The translations under genes were made by a program, and so were the position numbers. 64,000 bases of DNA from JASHUC01 sp035523875 (GTDB lineage Bacteria > Pseudomonadota > Gammaproteobacteria > Steroidobacterales > Steroidobacteraceae): assembly GCA_035523875.1 (NCBI GenBank), contig DATKPY010000036.1, positions 62,001 to 126,000 of the forward strand. Direction: 5' to 3'. Each line of letters starts with the position of its first letter. Position 1 is the first letter of the stretch. Of this stretch, positions 8,435-16,171 are shown piece after piece. The notes below the pieces were generated by a model that had not been told where the DNA came from, searched no databases, and saw only the letters and a program-made list of their open reading frames with translations.

Positions 8435-9133
8435 ATGACAGCCGAAGAGGAGCTCCACGCGCTGCGCCGCGAGCTCCAGGCACTGCGCCACGAGGTCGGC
8501 ATGCACGCCGATATCCAGGCGGTGCGCACCTTGCAGTTCAAGTATGGGTACTACATGGACAAGTGCCTGTTTCCCGCGATCGTGGATCTCTTCGCCGAGG
8601 ATGCCGTGCTTTACTTCTTGAACGGCATCTTCCGCGGGCGCGCGGGCGCCCGACGGCTCTACGGGGGCGCATCGGGGCTCAACGGGCCCGCCTACGGGCT
8701 GCTCTTCGAGCACATCCTCGCGCAGGACATCGTCGATGTCGCCCCCGACCGCGCGAGCGCGCAGGGGCGCTTCCGCTGCTTTCTGCAAGGCGGTGTGCAC
8801 GAGAGCAAGCAGGATGCCCCACCGCGCATCCCCGCCCAGTTCCTGGAAGCGGGCATCTACGAGAACGAGTACGTCAAGGAGGACGGTGTGTGGAAGATCA
8901 AGGTCTTCAACTACCGCATCGTCTATCAGGCGCGCTTCGAGGACGGCTGGGCGCACTCCCCGCGTGCGCCGCTCATGGTGTCGCTGTACGAGCGCACGTT
9001 CCCCGAGGATCCGCGCGGTCCGGATCAGCTGCGCGACCCGCCCGCGACCTGGCCGCAGACCTTCCTCCTGCCGTTCCACTACCCCCACCCGGTGACGGGC
9101 AAGCCGGTGACGGCCGAGCCCGCGCGCGGTTGA
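8435..9133 (+). CDS. SnoaL/NTF2-fold protein, second copy (LdpA-like paralogue)
   Basis: A 232-residue protein of the same length and plan as the one at 6758-7456. Shared blocks are LQFKYGYYMDK, VDLFAEDAV, IFRGRAGARRLY, DIVDVAPDRASAQGRFR, IYENEYVKEDGVWKI, PRGPD and FHYPHPVTGKP. Starting residues differ but the N-terminal helix rich in Leu/Glu/Arg is kept. ATG 8435 follows an AAAGGGGA ribosome site. The two copies flank a shared divergent promoter region, each beside a different enzyme (dioxygenase or SDR), suggesting related reactions on different stereoisomers or substrates. Divergence in the middle (SGLNGPAYGLLFEHI versus a longer loop in the partner) may reflect this. Catalytic function is inferred. 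Confidence 0.75.
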   Translation: MTAEEELHALRRELQALRHEVGMHADIQAVRTLQFKYGYYMDKCLFPAIVDLFAEDAVLYFLNGIFRGRAGARRLYGGASGLNGPAYGLLFEHILAQDIVDVAPDRASAQGRFRCFLQGGVHESKQDAPPRIPAQFLEAGIYENEYVKEDGVWKIKVFNYRIVYQARFEDGWAHSPRAPLMVSLYERTFPEDPRGPDQLRDPPATWPQTFLLPFHYPHPVTGKPVTAEPARG

Positions 9134-9155
9134 GCCGCCGGCGGCGGTGCTCCGC

Positions 9156-10388
9156 ATGGACCCCCGGGCGGAGATTGAGGCGGTCTACCGCGCGGAGTCG
9201 CGCGCGGTGCTCGCCACGTTGATCCGCTTGCTCGGCGATTTCGATCGGGCCGAGGAGGCGATGCACGAGGCATTCCGCATCGCCCTCGAGAAATGGGCGC
9301 TCGAGGGAGTCCCCGCGAATCCGCGCGCCTGGCTCATCTCGGCGGGGCGGTTCCGCAGCATCGACGCCAGACGCCGCGATGCGCGCTTCGAGCGCTACGA
9401 TCCGCTCGCGCACGATGCGGCGGAGGAGCCCGAGGAGCCGTTGAGCGATGAGGCCATCGCCGATGACCAACTGCGGCTCATCTTCACCTGCTGCCACCCG
9501 GCGCTTGCGCCGGAGGCGCGCATCGCACTCACGCTGCGCGAGGTCTGCGGGCTCACGACCGAGGAGATCGCGCACGCATTCCTCACGCCCGCCCCGACGC
9601 TCGCGCAGCGCATCGTGCGCGCCAAGGCGAAGATCCGCGCTGCCGGCATTCCCTACGAGGTGCCGGGAGCCGCGGAGTGGCCCGAGCGGCTCGATTCGGC
9701 CCTGCGTGTGATCTACCTGGTCTTCAACGAGGGCTACGCGGCAAGCTCCGGGCGCGAGCTCATGCGGCTCGACCTCGCGAGCGAGGCGATCCGCCTGGGG
9801 CGGCTGCTCGTCGAGCTGCTGCCCGCGGAGCCGGAGGCGCTCGGTCTGCTCGCCTTGATGCTCCTCCACGACTCGCGCCGCGCTGCGCGCACCTCGCCCA
9901 CAGGCGAGCTGATCGTGCTCGAGGAGCAGGACCGCTCGCTCTGGAACCGCGCGCAGATCGCCGAAGGCGCGGCGCTCGTCGCGCAGGCGTTCGGCGCGCG
10001 CCGCTTCGGGCCCTATGCGCTGCAGGCGGCGATCGCCGCGAGCCACTGCCGGGCGGACCGCTCCGCAGCGACCGACTGGCGCGAGATCGTGGGCCTCTAC
10101 GATCTGCTCGAGCGGATCGAGCCCTCGCCGGTCGTCGCGCTCAACCGCGCCGTGGCGGTCGCGATGCGCGATGGGCCCGCGGTCGGGCTTGCGCTCATCG
10201 AGGCCCTCCTTGCCCGCGGCGAGCTCATCGACTACCGGCTTGCCCATGCCGCACGGGCCGACCTGTGCCGTCGTCTCGGCCGCCGCGCCGAGGCGCGCGA
10301 GGCCTACGAGCGGGCGCTCACGCTCACCCGCCAGGAAGCGGAGCGCCAGTTCCTGCGGCGCCGGCTGGCCGAGCTCGGCCACCTCTGA
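9156..10388 (+). CDS. ECF42-type RNA polymerase sigma factor with C-terminal TPR-like extension
   Basis: A 410-residue sigma factor. Region 2 (RAVLATLIRLLGDFDRAEEA through FRSIDARRR) and region 4 (ALTLREVCGLTTEEIAHAFL, then APTLAQRIVRAKAKIR) fill the first 190 residues. They are followed by a long helical extension (RVIYLVFNEGYAAS, LLALMLLHDSRR, ALNRAVAVAM, AREAYERALTLT) that marks the ECF42 group, whose members are encoded beside DGPF/YCII proteins, as here. No anti-sigma gene is present, as usual for the group; the extension is thought to control activity. ATG 9156 was chosen; an in-frame GTG at 9147 is an alternative. The gene lies 22 bases behind the SnoaL paralogue and may read through from it. 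Confidence 0.9.
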   Translation: MDPRAEIEAVYRAESRAVLATLIRLLGDFDRAEEAMHEAFRIALEKWALEGVPANPRAWLISAGRFRSIDARRRDARFERYDPLAHDAAEEPEEPLSDEAIADDQLRLIFTCCHPALAPEARIALTLREVCGLTTEEIAHAFLTPAPTLAQRIVRAKAKIRAAGIPYEVPGAAEWPERLDSALRVIYLVFNEGYAASSGRELMRLDLASEAIRLGRLLVELLPAEPEALGLLALMLLHDSRRAARTSPTGELIVLEEQDRSLWNRAQIAEGAALVAQAFGARRFGPYALQAAIAASHCRADRSAATDWREIVGLYDLLERIEPSPVVALNRAVAVAMRDGPAVGLALIEALLARGELIDYRLAHAARADLCRRLGRRAEAREAYERALTLTRQEAERQFLRRRLAELGHL

Positions 10389-10501
10389 GGGAGCGCGACC
10401 CCGCGGCAAAATAAAGGTCTGGGCCGCGGTCGATCGCGCCGCCGATCGTTCGGTAAGGTGAGGAGCGCCGCGCCCGTTCGCGGGGCGCAAGGAGCATCTC
10501 G

Positions 10502-10858
10502 ATGAAGCGATTCATGGCGATCTACACCGGCAGTCCAACCTCCGCGAGCCGTATCCAGTGGGACCAGCTCGACGCCGCGGAGCGCAACCGTCGCCAGGCC
10601 GCCGGCATTAAGGCCTGGCAGGAATGGGGGGCCCGGCACCGCGCGGAGATCGAAGACGGCGGCGGCCCGCTCGGCAAGACCCAGCGCGTCTCGCGCGAGG
10701 GGACCGCGGACATTCGCAACCACATGGCGGGCTTCGTCATCGTGCGCGCGGAGTCGCAGGAAGCCGCGGCGCGACTGTTCGATGACCATCCGCACTTCAG
10801 CGTCTTCCCGGGCGATGGCGTGGAGATCATGGAGTGCCTGCCCGTTCCGGGGCAGTGA
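10502..10858 (+). CDS. small YCII/DGPF-like protein without the DGPF motif
   Basis: A 118-residue protein starting MKRFMAIYTGS and ending VEIMECLPVPGQ, with GFVIVRAESQEAAARLF in the middle. This is the dimeric alpha-beta layout of YCII-related proteins (strand, helix, strand, then a short HPHFSVFPGDGVEI segment), but no DGPF tetrapeptide is seen. A GGAGCATCTCG stretch precedes the ATG. It lies 113 bases after the ECF42 gene and 26 before a true DGPF protein, so it is likely part of that sigma factor's regulon. Its molecular function is unknown. Confidence 0.75.
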   Translation: MKRFMAIYTGSPTSASRIQWDQLDAAERNRRQAAGIKAWQEWGARHRAEIEDGGGPLGKTQRVSREGTADIRNHMAGFVIVRAESQEAAARLFDDHPHFSVFPGDGVEIMECLPVPGQ

Positions 10859-10884
10859 CCGCGCCGGCACGCGAGGGCCCAACG

Positions 10885-11244
10885 ATGAAGTATCTGTGTC
10901 TCGTGTACGGTGAGGAAGCGAAGCTCGCGGAGATGGACGACCGCGAGTGCCTCGCCTGCGACCGGGAGCTGCGTGAGCGCGGCCGCTGCATCGCCTCGGA
11001 GGCGCTCGAGCGCGTCGCGACCGCGACAACGGTGCGCGTGCGCACCGGCCGTCTCTCGGTGACCGATGGCCCGTTCGCGGAGACCAAGGAGCAGCTCGCG
11101 GGCTTCTATCTCATCGAGGCCCGCGACCTCAACGAGGCGATCCAGATCGCCGCGAAGATTCCCCCGGCGGCCGTGGGCTCAATCGAGATCCGGCCAGTGC
11201 GCCCGATCCGCGAGCACCCGCATATCCCGCGCACGGAGGATTAG
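10885..11244 (+). CDS. DGPF-domain (YCII-related) protein
   Basis: A 119-residue YCII-related protein with the diagnostic DGPF motif in SVTDGPFAETKEQLAGF, the N-terminal strand MKYLCLVYGEE and the C-terminal GSIEIRPVRPI. DGPF proteins are the standard genomic partners and transcriptional targets of ECF42 sigma factors; their biochemical role is not established. The gene is 26 bases downstream of the other small YCII-like gene, and the two probably form a bicistronic unit read by the neighbouring sigma factor. It ends just before a hairpin that separates it from the convergent GMC oxidoreductase gene. Confidence 0.9.
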   Translation: MKYLCLVYGEEAKLAEMDDRECLACDRELRERGRCIASEALERVATATTVRVRTGRLSVTDGPFAETKEQLAGFYLIEARDLNEAIQIAAKIPPAAVGSIEIRPVRPIREHPHIPRTED

Positions 11245-11247
11245 TGC

Positions 11248-11271
11248 AGCGCGCGCCGAGGGTCGCGCGCT
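11248..11271. terminator. hairpin between convergent genes
   Basis: Perfect 8-base arms AGCGCGCG (11248-11255) and CGCGCGCT (11264-11271) enclose an 8-base loop in the short gap between the DGPF gene and the GMC oxidoreductase gene. The position suits a bidirectional terminator, but no T-run follows on either strand, so it is not a classic intrinsic terminator. Confidence 0.4.
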
Positions 11272-12950
11272 CAGCGCAAGTGTGCGGGCGGTAGCGGCGG
11301 GCGCCTGAGGATCAAGTCGACCGCCTTCTCGGCGATCATGATGACAGGCGCGTTGGTGTTGCCGCCGACGATCGCCGGCATCACCGAGGCATCGACGACT
11401 CTGAGCGCGCGCAAGCCGCGCACGCGCAGCTCCCCATCGAGCACCGCGTCCTCGCCGCTGCCCATCGCGCAGGTGCTGGTCGGATGCATCGCCGTGCCGA
11501 CGAAGCGGCGGATGTGGGCATCGAGCTGCGCATCGCTTTGCACGGCCGGGCCCGGAAGGAGCTCTTGGCTCACGAGCTGCGCGGCGGGCGGGGTCGCGAA
11601 GAAACGGCGCACGAAGCGCAGCATGTAGCGCAGCGTCTCCCGATCGGCTTGAGCCTCGAGGAGATTGAAACGGATGCGCGGCGCAGTGCGCGGATCGCTC
11701 GAGCGCAGGCTCACGGAGCCGCGACTCTCGGGGTGGAGCACGACGCTCGCCATCGAGAAGACGTGTCCGGCGCCACGCCTCCACCCGGGAAACCAGCTGC
11801 GCGCCAGCATCGATACGGGACTCACGAGAAACTGCGCATCGGCGCCGCGCGTCTCGGGCCGGATCTTGAGGAATCCCTGCGCGCCGACCGGAAGCCCCGC
11901 GATCGGGCCGGTGCCGAAGAGCTGCCAGCGCGCGAGCGCGACGAGCAGGCGATCGAGGCGCAGCTCGGACTCGAAGGTGATCGGACCGCTCGCCGCGAAG
12001 ACCGCGCCGACCGACTGATGGTCCTGGAGATTGCGGCCGACGCCGCGCAGATCGTGGAACGGCTCGACGCCCGCGGCGCGCAGCTCCTCCGCCGCGCCGA
12101 TGCCGGAGAGCATGAGGAGCTGCGGGGAGTTGAACGCCCCGGCAGCGAGGATCACCTCGCGCTCGGCCTGCGCGCGCGCGAGCGCGCCGAGGGCCGAGTA
12201 CTCGACGCCGATCGCCCGGTCCCGGTCGAAGAGGATCCGGTGCGCGAGCGCGTCGGTCACGACGGTGAGGTTCGGACGATGCATCGCCGGACGCAGGTAC
12301 CGTGCCACGGTGCTCGCGCGGCGCCCGTGATGGACGTTGAAGTCCGGGGCACTGAACCCCTCGACCTCCGCGCCGTGAAAATCGTCGAGGTGGCGGTAGC
12401 CCAAGCGCTCGGCGGTCGCGATGAGCCGCGGATACACCCTCCGATCGGGCACGTGGCGCGCGACCGTGAGCGGGCCCGAGGCGCCGTGATAGACCGAGGC
12501 GCCGCGCCAGTTGGATTCGGCCCGGCGGAAGTACGGCAGCACCTCGGCGTAGCTCCAGCCGGGAAGGCCGCTCACCCGCCAGGAGTCGTAATCGGCGGGG
12601 TGGCCGCGCGAATACATCATGCCGTTGACCGCGGAGGAGCCGCCCAGCACCTTGCCGCGCGGCACTGGAATGCACCGGTTGTCGGCGTGGGGCTCGGGCT
12701 CGCTCGTGTACCCCCAGCCGAGCCGCGGATCCATGAACGTATCGCGCCAGGCGAGCGGCATGCGCATCCGCCAGTGGCGCCGCTCGCTCCCGCCGGCCTC
12801 GATGAGCAGCACACTCGCGGCCGGATCCTCGCTGAGCCGGGTCGCAAGCACGCACCCCGCCGAGCCGGCCCCGACGATCACGTAGTCGAACGCGCTCGGA
12901 CGGCCCGCCGATCCCGCGCGCTCTGCGCCGCCCGCCGCGCCCGTGCTCAT
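11271..12950 (-). CDS. GMC family FAD-dependent alcohol oxidase/dehydrogenase
   Basis: A 559-residue glucose-methanol-choline oxidoreductase. The FAD-binding motif VGAGSAGCVLA lies near residue 27, GMC signature 1 is in GKVLGGSSAVNGMMYSRG, signature 2 in GAFNSPQLLMLSGIG, and the C-terminal catalytic pair is His489 (GTAMHPTSTCAMG) and an Asn near 531 (GGNTNAP). The length is usual for choline dehydrogenase-like enzymes. It stands alone on the minus strand, with a hairpin at its 3' end. GMC oxidases oxidise side-chain alcohols of lignin dimers in sphingomonads, so a role on aromatic alcohols is plausible here, but choline-type or aliphatic alcohols cannot be excluded. Confidence 0.92.
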   Translation of the reverse strand: MSTGAAGGAERAGSAGRPSAFDYVIVGAGSAGCVLATRLSEDPAASVLLIEAGGSERRHWRMRMPLAWRDTFMDPRLGWGYTSEPEPHADNRCIPVPRGKVLGGSSAVNGMMYSRGHPADYDSWRVSGLPGWSYAEVLPYFRRAESNWRGASVYHGASGPLTVARHVPDRRVYPRLIATAERLGYRHLDDFHGAEVEGFSAPDFNVHHGRRASTVARYLRPAMHRPNLTVVTDALAHRILFDRDRAIGVEYSALGALARAQAEREVILAAGAFNSPQLLMLSGIGAAEELRAAGVEPFHDLRGVGRNLQDHQSVGAVFAASGPITFESELRLDRLLVALARWQLFGTGPIAGLPVGAQGFLKIRPETRGADAQFLVSPVSMLARSWFPGWRRGAGHVFSMASVVLHPESRGSVSLRSSDPRTAPRIRFNLLEAQADRETLRYMLRFVRRFFATPPAAQLVSQELLPGPAVQSDAQLDAHIRRFVGTAMHPTSTCAMGSGEDAVLDGELRVRGLRALRVVDASVMPAIVGGNTNAPVIMIAEKAVDLILRRPPLPPAHLR

Positions 12951-13066
12951 CGCCGCACTATAGCCGAGGCGCCGCGGGTCGGAGCGCTTTCGGGCGCATT
13001 GTCCACGCGCGCGACGCGGGCTATCGTGGCTGCTTCGCCCCCCCTCACACGTGGAGCCGCGCGCGC

Positions 13067-13552
13067 ATGGACAGTTCCATCGCTCTCAAACTCGAGCATG
13101 TCTTCGACATCCGCATCGATTTTCACGAGCGGCGGATCTTCGGACCGGTCTCGGGGGGCGCGAGCCAGGGATACACCTCGGTGAAGAGCGGGCTGGTGGA
13201 GGGCCCGCGACTGAACGGGCGCGTCGTCGACTTCAGCGGCGCGGACTGGGCGACCGTGCGCACCGACGGGGTCGTCGAATTGAACGCGCACTACCTGCTC
13301 GAAGCGAGCGACGGTGCGCTCATCTACATCCGCAACCTGGGCTACGTCTACGGCGCGCGGCCGGCGGGCGCCTCCGGCGCGCCGGAGGCGGCGCAAGCCG
13401 CGGCGTCCCGACCCGGCTACTTCCGCTGCACGCCGTACTTCCGTGCACCCGAGGGACCGCATGAGTGGCTCAACCGCACCGTGATCGTGGGCGGTGGGGA
13501 ACGCCGCACGAGCCCCGACCACTCGCTCTTCCGCTACTACGCCGTGACCTGA
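13067..13552 (+). CDS. DUF3237 family protein
   Basis: A 161-residue cytoplasmic protein matching the DUF3237 pattern: LKLEHVFDIRIDF, RIFGPVSGG, GPRLNGRVVDFSGADW, the strand VRTDGVVELNAHYLLEASDGALIYIRNLG and the closing WLNRTVIVGGGER. DUF3237 proteins adopt a beta-barrel fold and often occur in aromatic or steroid catabolic clusters, without an assigned reaction. A short Ala/Ser/Gly/Pro-rich insertion (around residues 102-120) looks like a flexible loop. It is 23 bases upstream of an aldo/keto reductase gene and probably co-transcribed with it. Confidence 0.85.
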   Translation: MDSSIALKLEHVFDIRIDFHERRIFGPVSGGASQGYTSVKSGLVEGPRLNGRVVDFSGADWATVRTDGVVELNAHYLLEASDGALIYIRNLGYVYGARPAGASGAPEAAQAAASRPGYFRCTPYFRAPEGPHEWLNRTVIVGGGERRTSPDHSLFRYYAVT

Positions 13553-13575
13553 AACGCTTGCAAGGAGATCGATCG

Positions 13576-14607
13576 ATGCGCATGAAGAAGCTTGGGTCTA
13601 CGGGGCTCCTCGTTTCGGAGATCTGCCTCGGGGCGATGACCTTCGGATCGGGCGAGGGGATGTGGAGCGCGATCGGCAAGATGGACCAGTCGCTCGTCGA
13701 CACGCTGGTGCGCGATGCGCTCGAGGATGGCGTCAACTTCTTCGACACCGCGAACGTCTACTCGGCCGGCCGCTCCGAGGTGATGCTGGGGCAGGCGTTC
13801 AAGAACCTGGGGCTCGCGCGCGATCAGTTCGTGGTCGCGACCAAGGTGCTCGGGCGCATGGGTCCGGGCGTCAATCAGCTCGGGCTGTCGCGCTACCACA
13901 TCCTGGGCTCGCTCGATGCGAGCCTCGAGCGGTTGCAGCTCGATCACATCGACCTCTACCAGATCCACGGCGAGGATCCGCTCACGCCGATCGAGGAGAC
14001 CCTCGATGCGCTCGATGACTGCGTGCGCGCGGGGAAGGTGCGCTACATCGGCGTCAGCAATCACGCGGCCTGGCAGATCGCCAAGGCGCTCGGCATCTCC
14101 GAGCGGCGCGGACTCGCGCGCTTCGAGAGCGTGCAGGCCTACTACTCGCTCGCGGGGCGCGATCTCGAGCGCGAGATCGTGCCGCTCGCGCGCGATCAGC
14201 GCTTGGGTGTGCTGCCGTGGAGCCCGCTCGCGGGCGGCTTTCTCTCGGGGAAGTTCGCGCGCGAAGGCAAGGGGCCCGCCGGCGCGCGGCGCACCACCTT
14301 CGACTTTCCGCCGATCGATCGCGAGCGCGCCTTCCGCATCATCGATGCCATCCGTCCGATCGCCGCGGCACACGATGTCTCGGTGGCGCGCGTCGCGCTC
14401 GCGTGGCTCCTGCAGCAGCCGGCGGTGACCTCGGTCATCATCGGCGCGAAGACGCGCGAGCAGCTCCAAGACAACTTGAAGTCCGCGACGCTCGAGCTCT
14501 CGAGCGGAGAGCTCGCCGCGCTCGCTGCGGTCTCGGCGCTCCCTCCCGAGTACCCCGGGTGGATGCTCGAGCGGATGTCGGCCGACCGGGCGGCCATGAC
14601 AAAATAG
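13576..14607 (+). CDS. aldo/keto reductase
   Basis: A 343-residue NAD(P)H-dependent aldo/keto reductase. Signatures are the N-terminal KKLGSTGLLVSEICLGAMTFG, the catalytic Asp/Tyr region FFDTANVYSAGRSE, the active-site Lys in VVATKVLG, the His in LYQIHGEDP, and the cofactor region VTSVIIGAKTREQLQDNL. A strong ribosome site (AAGGAGAT) precedes ATG 13576. It follows the DUF3237 gene closely and converges with the carboxylesterase gene, ending only 3 bases from it. A role in reducing an aromatic aldehyde or ketone is possible; the sequence gives no specific substrate. Confidence 0.92.
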   Translation: MRMKKLGSTGLLVSEICLGAMTFGSGEGMWSAIGKMDQSLVDTLVRDALEDGVNFFDTANVYSAGRSEVMLGQAFKNLGLARDQFVVATKVLGRMGPGVNQLGLSRYHILGSLDASLERLQLDHIDLYQIHGEDPLTPIEETLDALDDCVRAGKVRYIGVSNHAAWQIAKALGISERRGLARFESVQAYYSLAGRDLEREIVPLARDQRLGVLPWSPLAGGFLSGKFAREGKGPAGARRTTFDFPPIDRERAFRIIDAIRPIAAAHDVSVARVALAWLLQQPAVTSVIIGAKTREQLQDNLKSATLELSSGELAALAAVSALPPEYPGWMLERMSADRAAMTK

Positions 14608-14610
14608 CGC

Positions 14611-16155
14611 TCAGCGCCGCCCGGGCGCAGGTTGGGCGGCGAGTGCGCTCGCAAGCGCGAGGCGCTCACTCGCGAAGTCATTGCGCACGAGCGTTCCGTC
14701 GTCGGTGAACTCGAGCACCTTGAGGCCCGCCGGCGTCACCGCCGGCCATGCGGCGGGCTCGGCCGTCGGACGACCGGTGAGCGCGAAGTGCACCCAGCGC
14801 GACTCGATCGCATCGACGATGCGCTGTGTGTCGCGGCCGGTATGCTTCTCGACGAGTCCCATGCGATCGAAGACCGCGTAGACCTCGTCGATGTGCGAGG
14901 CGCCCGGGACGTGGCCGCGTTGCGAGGGTCGCAGGTACGCGTAGTAGTAGAGATAGGTCGGGAGCCCCGCGCGCGCAGCCGCGCGCGCAACGCGCCAGGT
15001 CGGCGCGGTGATCATCATGTCGGTGGCGAGCTCGCCCGCGACGTTCGCGGTCTCGTGCGTGCCGTAGCCGTCAAAGAGCGCCTCGACCCGCGGCCACTCG
15101 CGCGCGAACCGCTGCGGCAGCCCGCGCGCCATTGCGGCGAAGAATCCCGCCTCGTAGCTGTTCGAGCCGATGATGAGCGGCACGTGCGCGACCTTGCCCG
15201 CCTCGAATGCGCTCAGCGCATCCTCCGGCAGCACCCGCCCGTCGATCATCGGGCCTGCGCGCACCGCGAGCGGCGAGCCGTGCCCAAGAATCTTCGCGGC
15301 CGCAAGCCTGCGCAGCGCCGCGGCGCTCGGATTGTTCAGGCCCCACGAGCGGGCCGCCGCCTCTGCGGCGCTCTCCGCCTGCGCGAGCGTGGTCGGCGGG
15401 CCGCTGAAGATCCCCGACTCGATGATCGCGCGCTCAAAGGATCCGCGCGCGAGAGGCGAGGCCATGAGGTCGCTCACCGCGGCGCCGCCGGCGGACTGCC
15501 CGAAGAGCGTCACGTCGGCGGGATTGCCGCCGAAGGCGGCGATGTTGCGCCTCACCCAGCGGAGCGCGGCGATCTGGTCGAGGAGCCCGTAGTTGCCGAT
15601 CGGACCGCCCGGCGACTCGCGCACCAGCGCCGGATGCGCGAAGAATCCGAAGAGACCGAGCCGATAGTTGAGCGTGACCACGACCACGCCGCGTCGTGCG
15701 AGGTTCGCCCCGTCATAGAGCGGCTGGCTCGCCGACCCCACGACGAACGCCCCGCCGTGCACCCATACCATCACCGGGAGCTTCACCGGCGTGCGGCGCA
15801 CCGGCCGCCAGATATTGAGATACAGGCAGTCCTCGCTCACCGGCGGCTCGGCACCGGCCGGTTCCGCGCGCCGCCGCTGCATGCACTCGCTTGCGAAGTG
15901 CTCGGCGCGCCGCACGCCGCGCCAGTGCGGATCGCCCTGCGGCGGGCGCCAGCGCAGCGCGCCGACGGGAGGCTCGGCGTAGGGCACGCCGAGAAAGGCC
16001 ACGACGCCGTCGTGATCGATGCCCTCGAGCACCCCGCCGCTCACCGCGATCCTGACCGCGTTCCCGCCGCCCGTCTGCGCCTCGGCCGTGATGCTCGCTG
16101 CGACCGCGAGCATCACCCCCATCGTCATTGCAAGCCAGGCCAGCGAGCCTCTCAT
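14611..16155 (-). CDS. secreted carboxylesterase, type B
   Basis: A 514-residue serine esterase of the carboxylesterase/cholinesterase family. A signal peptide occupies about residues 1-26, ending ITAEAQ. The oxyanion loop is HGGAF (133-137), and the catalytic triad reads Ser221 (LFGQSAGG), Glu335 (SNSYEAGFF) and His421 (GASHIDEV). It is the last gene of a minus-strand operon, 16 bases after the quinoprotein dehydrogenase gene. Together they suggest periplasmic hydrolysis of an ester and oxidation of the released alcohol to aldehyde, then acid by the aldehyde dehydrogenase. Feruloyl-type or alkyl esters are possible substrates; none is proven by sequence. Confidence 0.92.
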   Translation of the reverse strand: MRGSLAWLAMTMGVMLAVAASITAEAQTGGGNAVRIAVSGGVLEGIDHDGVVAFLGVPYAEPPVGALRWRPPQGDPHWRGVRRAEHFASECMQRRRAEPAGAEPPVSEDCLYLNIWRPVRRTPVKLPVMVWVHGGAFVVGSASQPLYDGANLARRGVVVVTLNYRLGLFGFFAHPALVRESPGGPIGNYGLLDQIAALRWVRRNIAAFGGNPADVTLFGQSAGGAAVSDLMASPLARGSFERAIIESGIFSGPPTTLAQAESAAEAAARSWGLNNPSAAALRRLAAAKILGHGSPLAVRAGPMIDGRVLPEDALSAFEAGKVAHVPLIIGSNSYEAGFFAAMARGLPQRFAREWPRVEALFDGYGTHETANVAGELATDMMITAPTWRVARAAARAGLPTYLYYYAYLRPSQRGHVPGASHIDEVYAVFDRMGLVEKHTGRDTQRIVDAIESRWVHFALTGRPTAEPAAWPAVTPAGLKVLEFTDDGTLVRNDFASERLALASALAAQPAPGRR

Positions 16156-16171
16156 TGCGGTGCCCCTCGGG

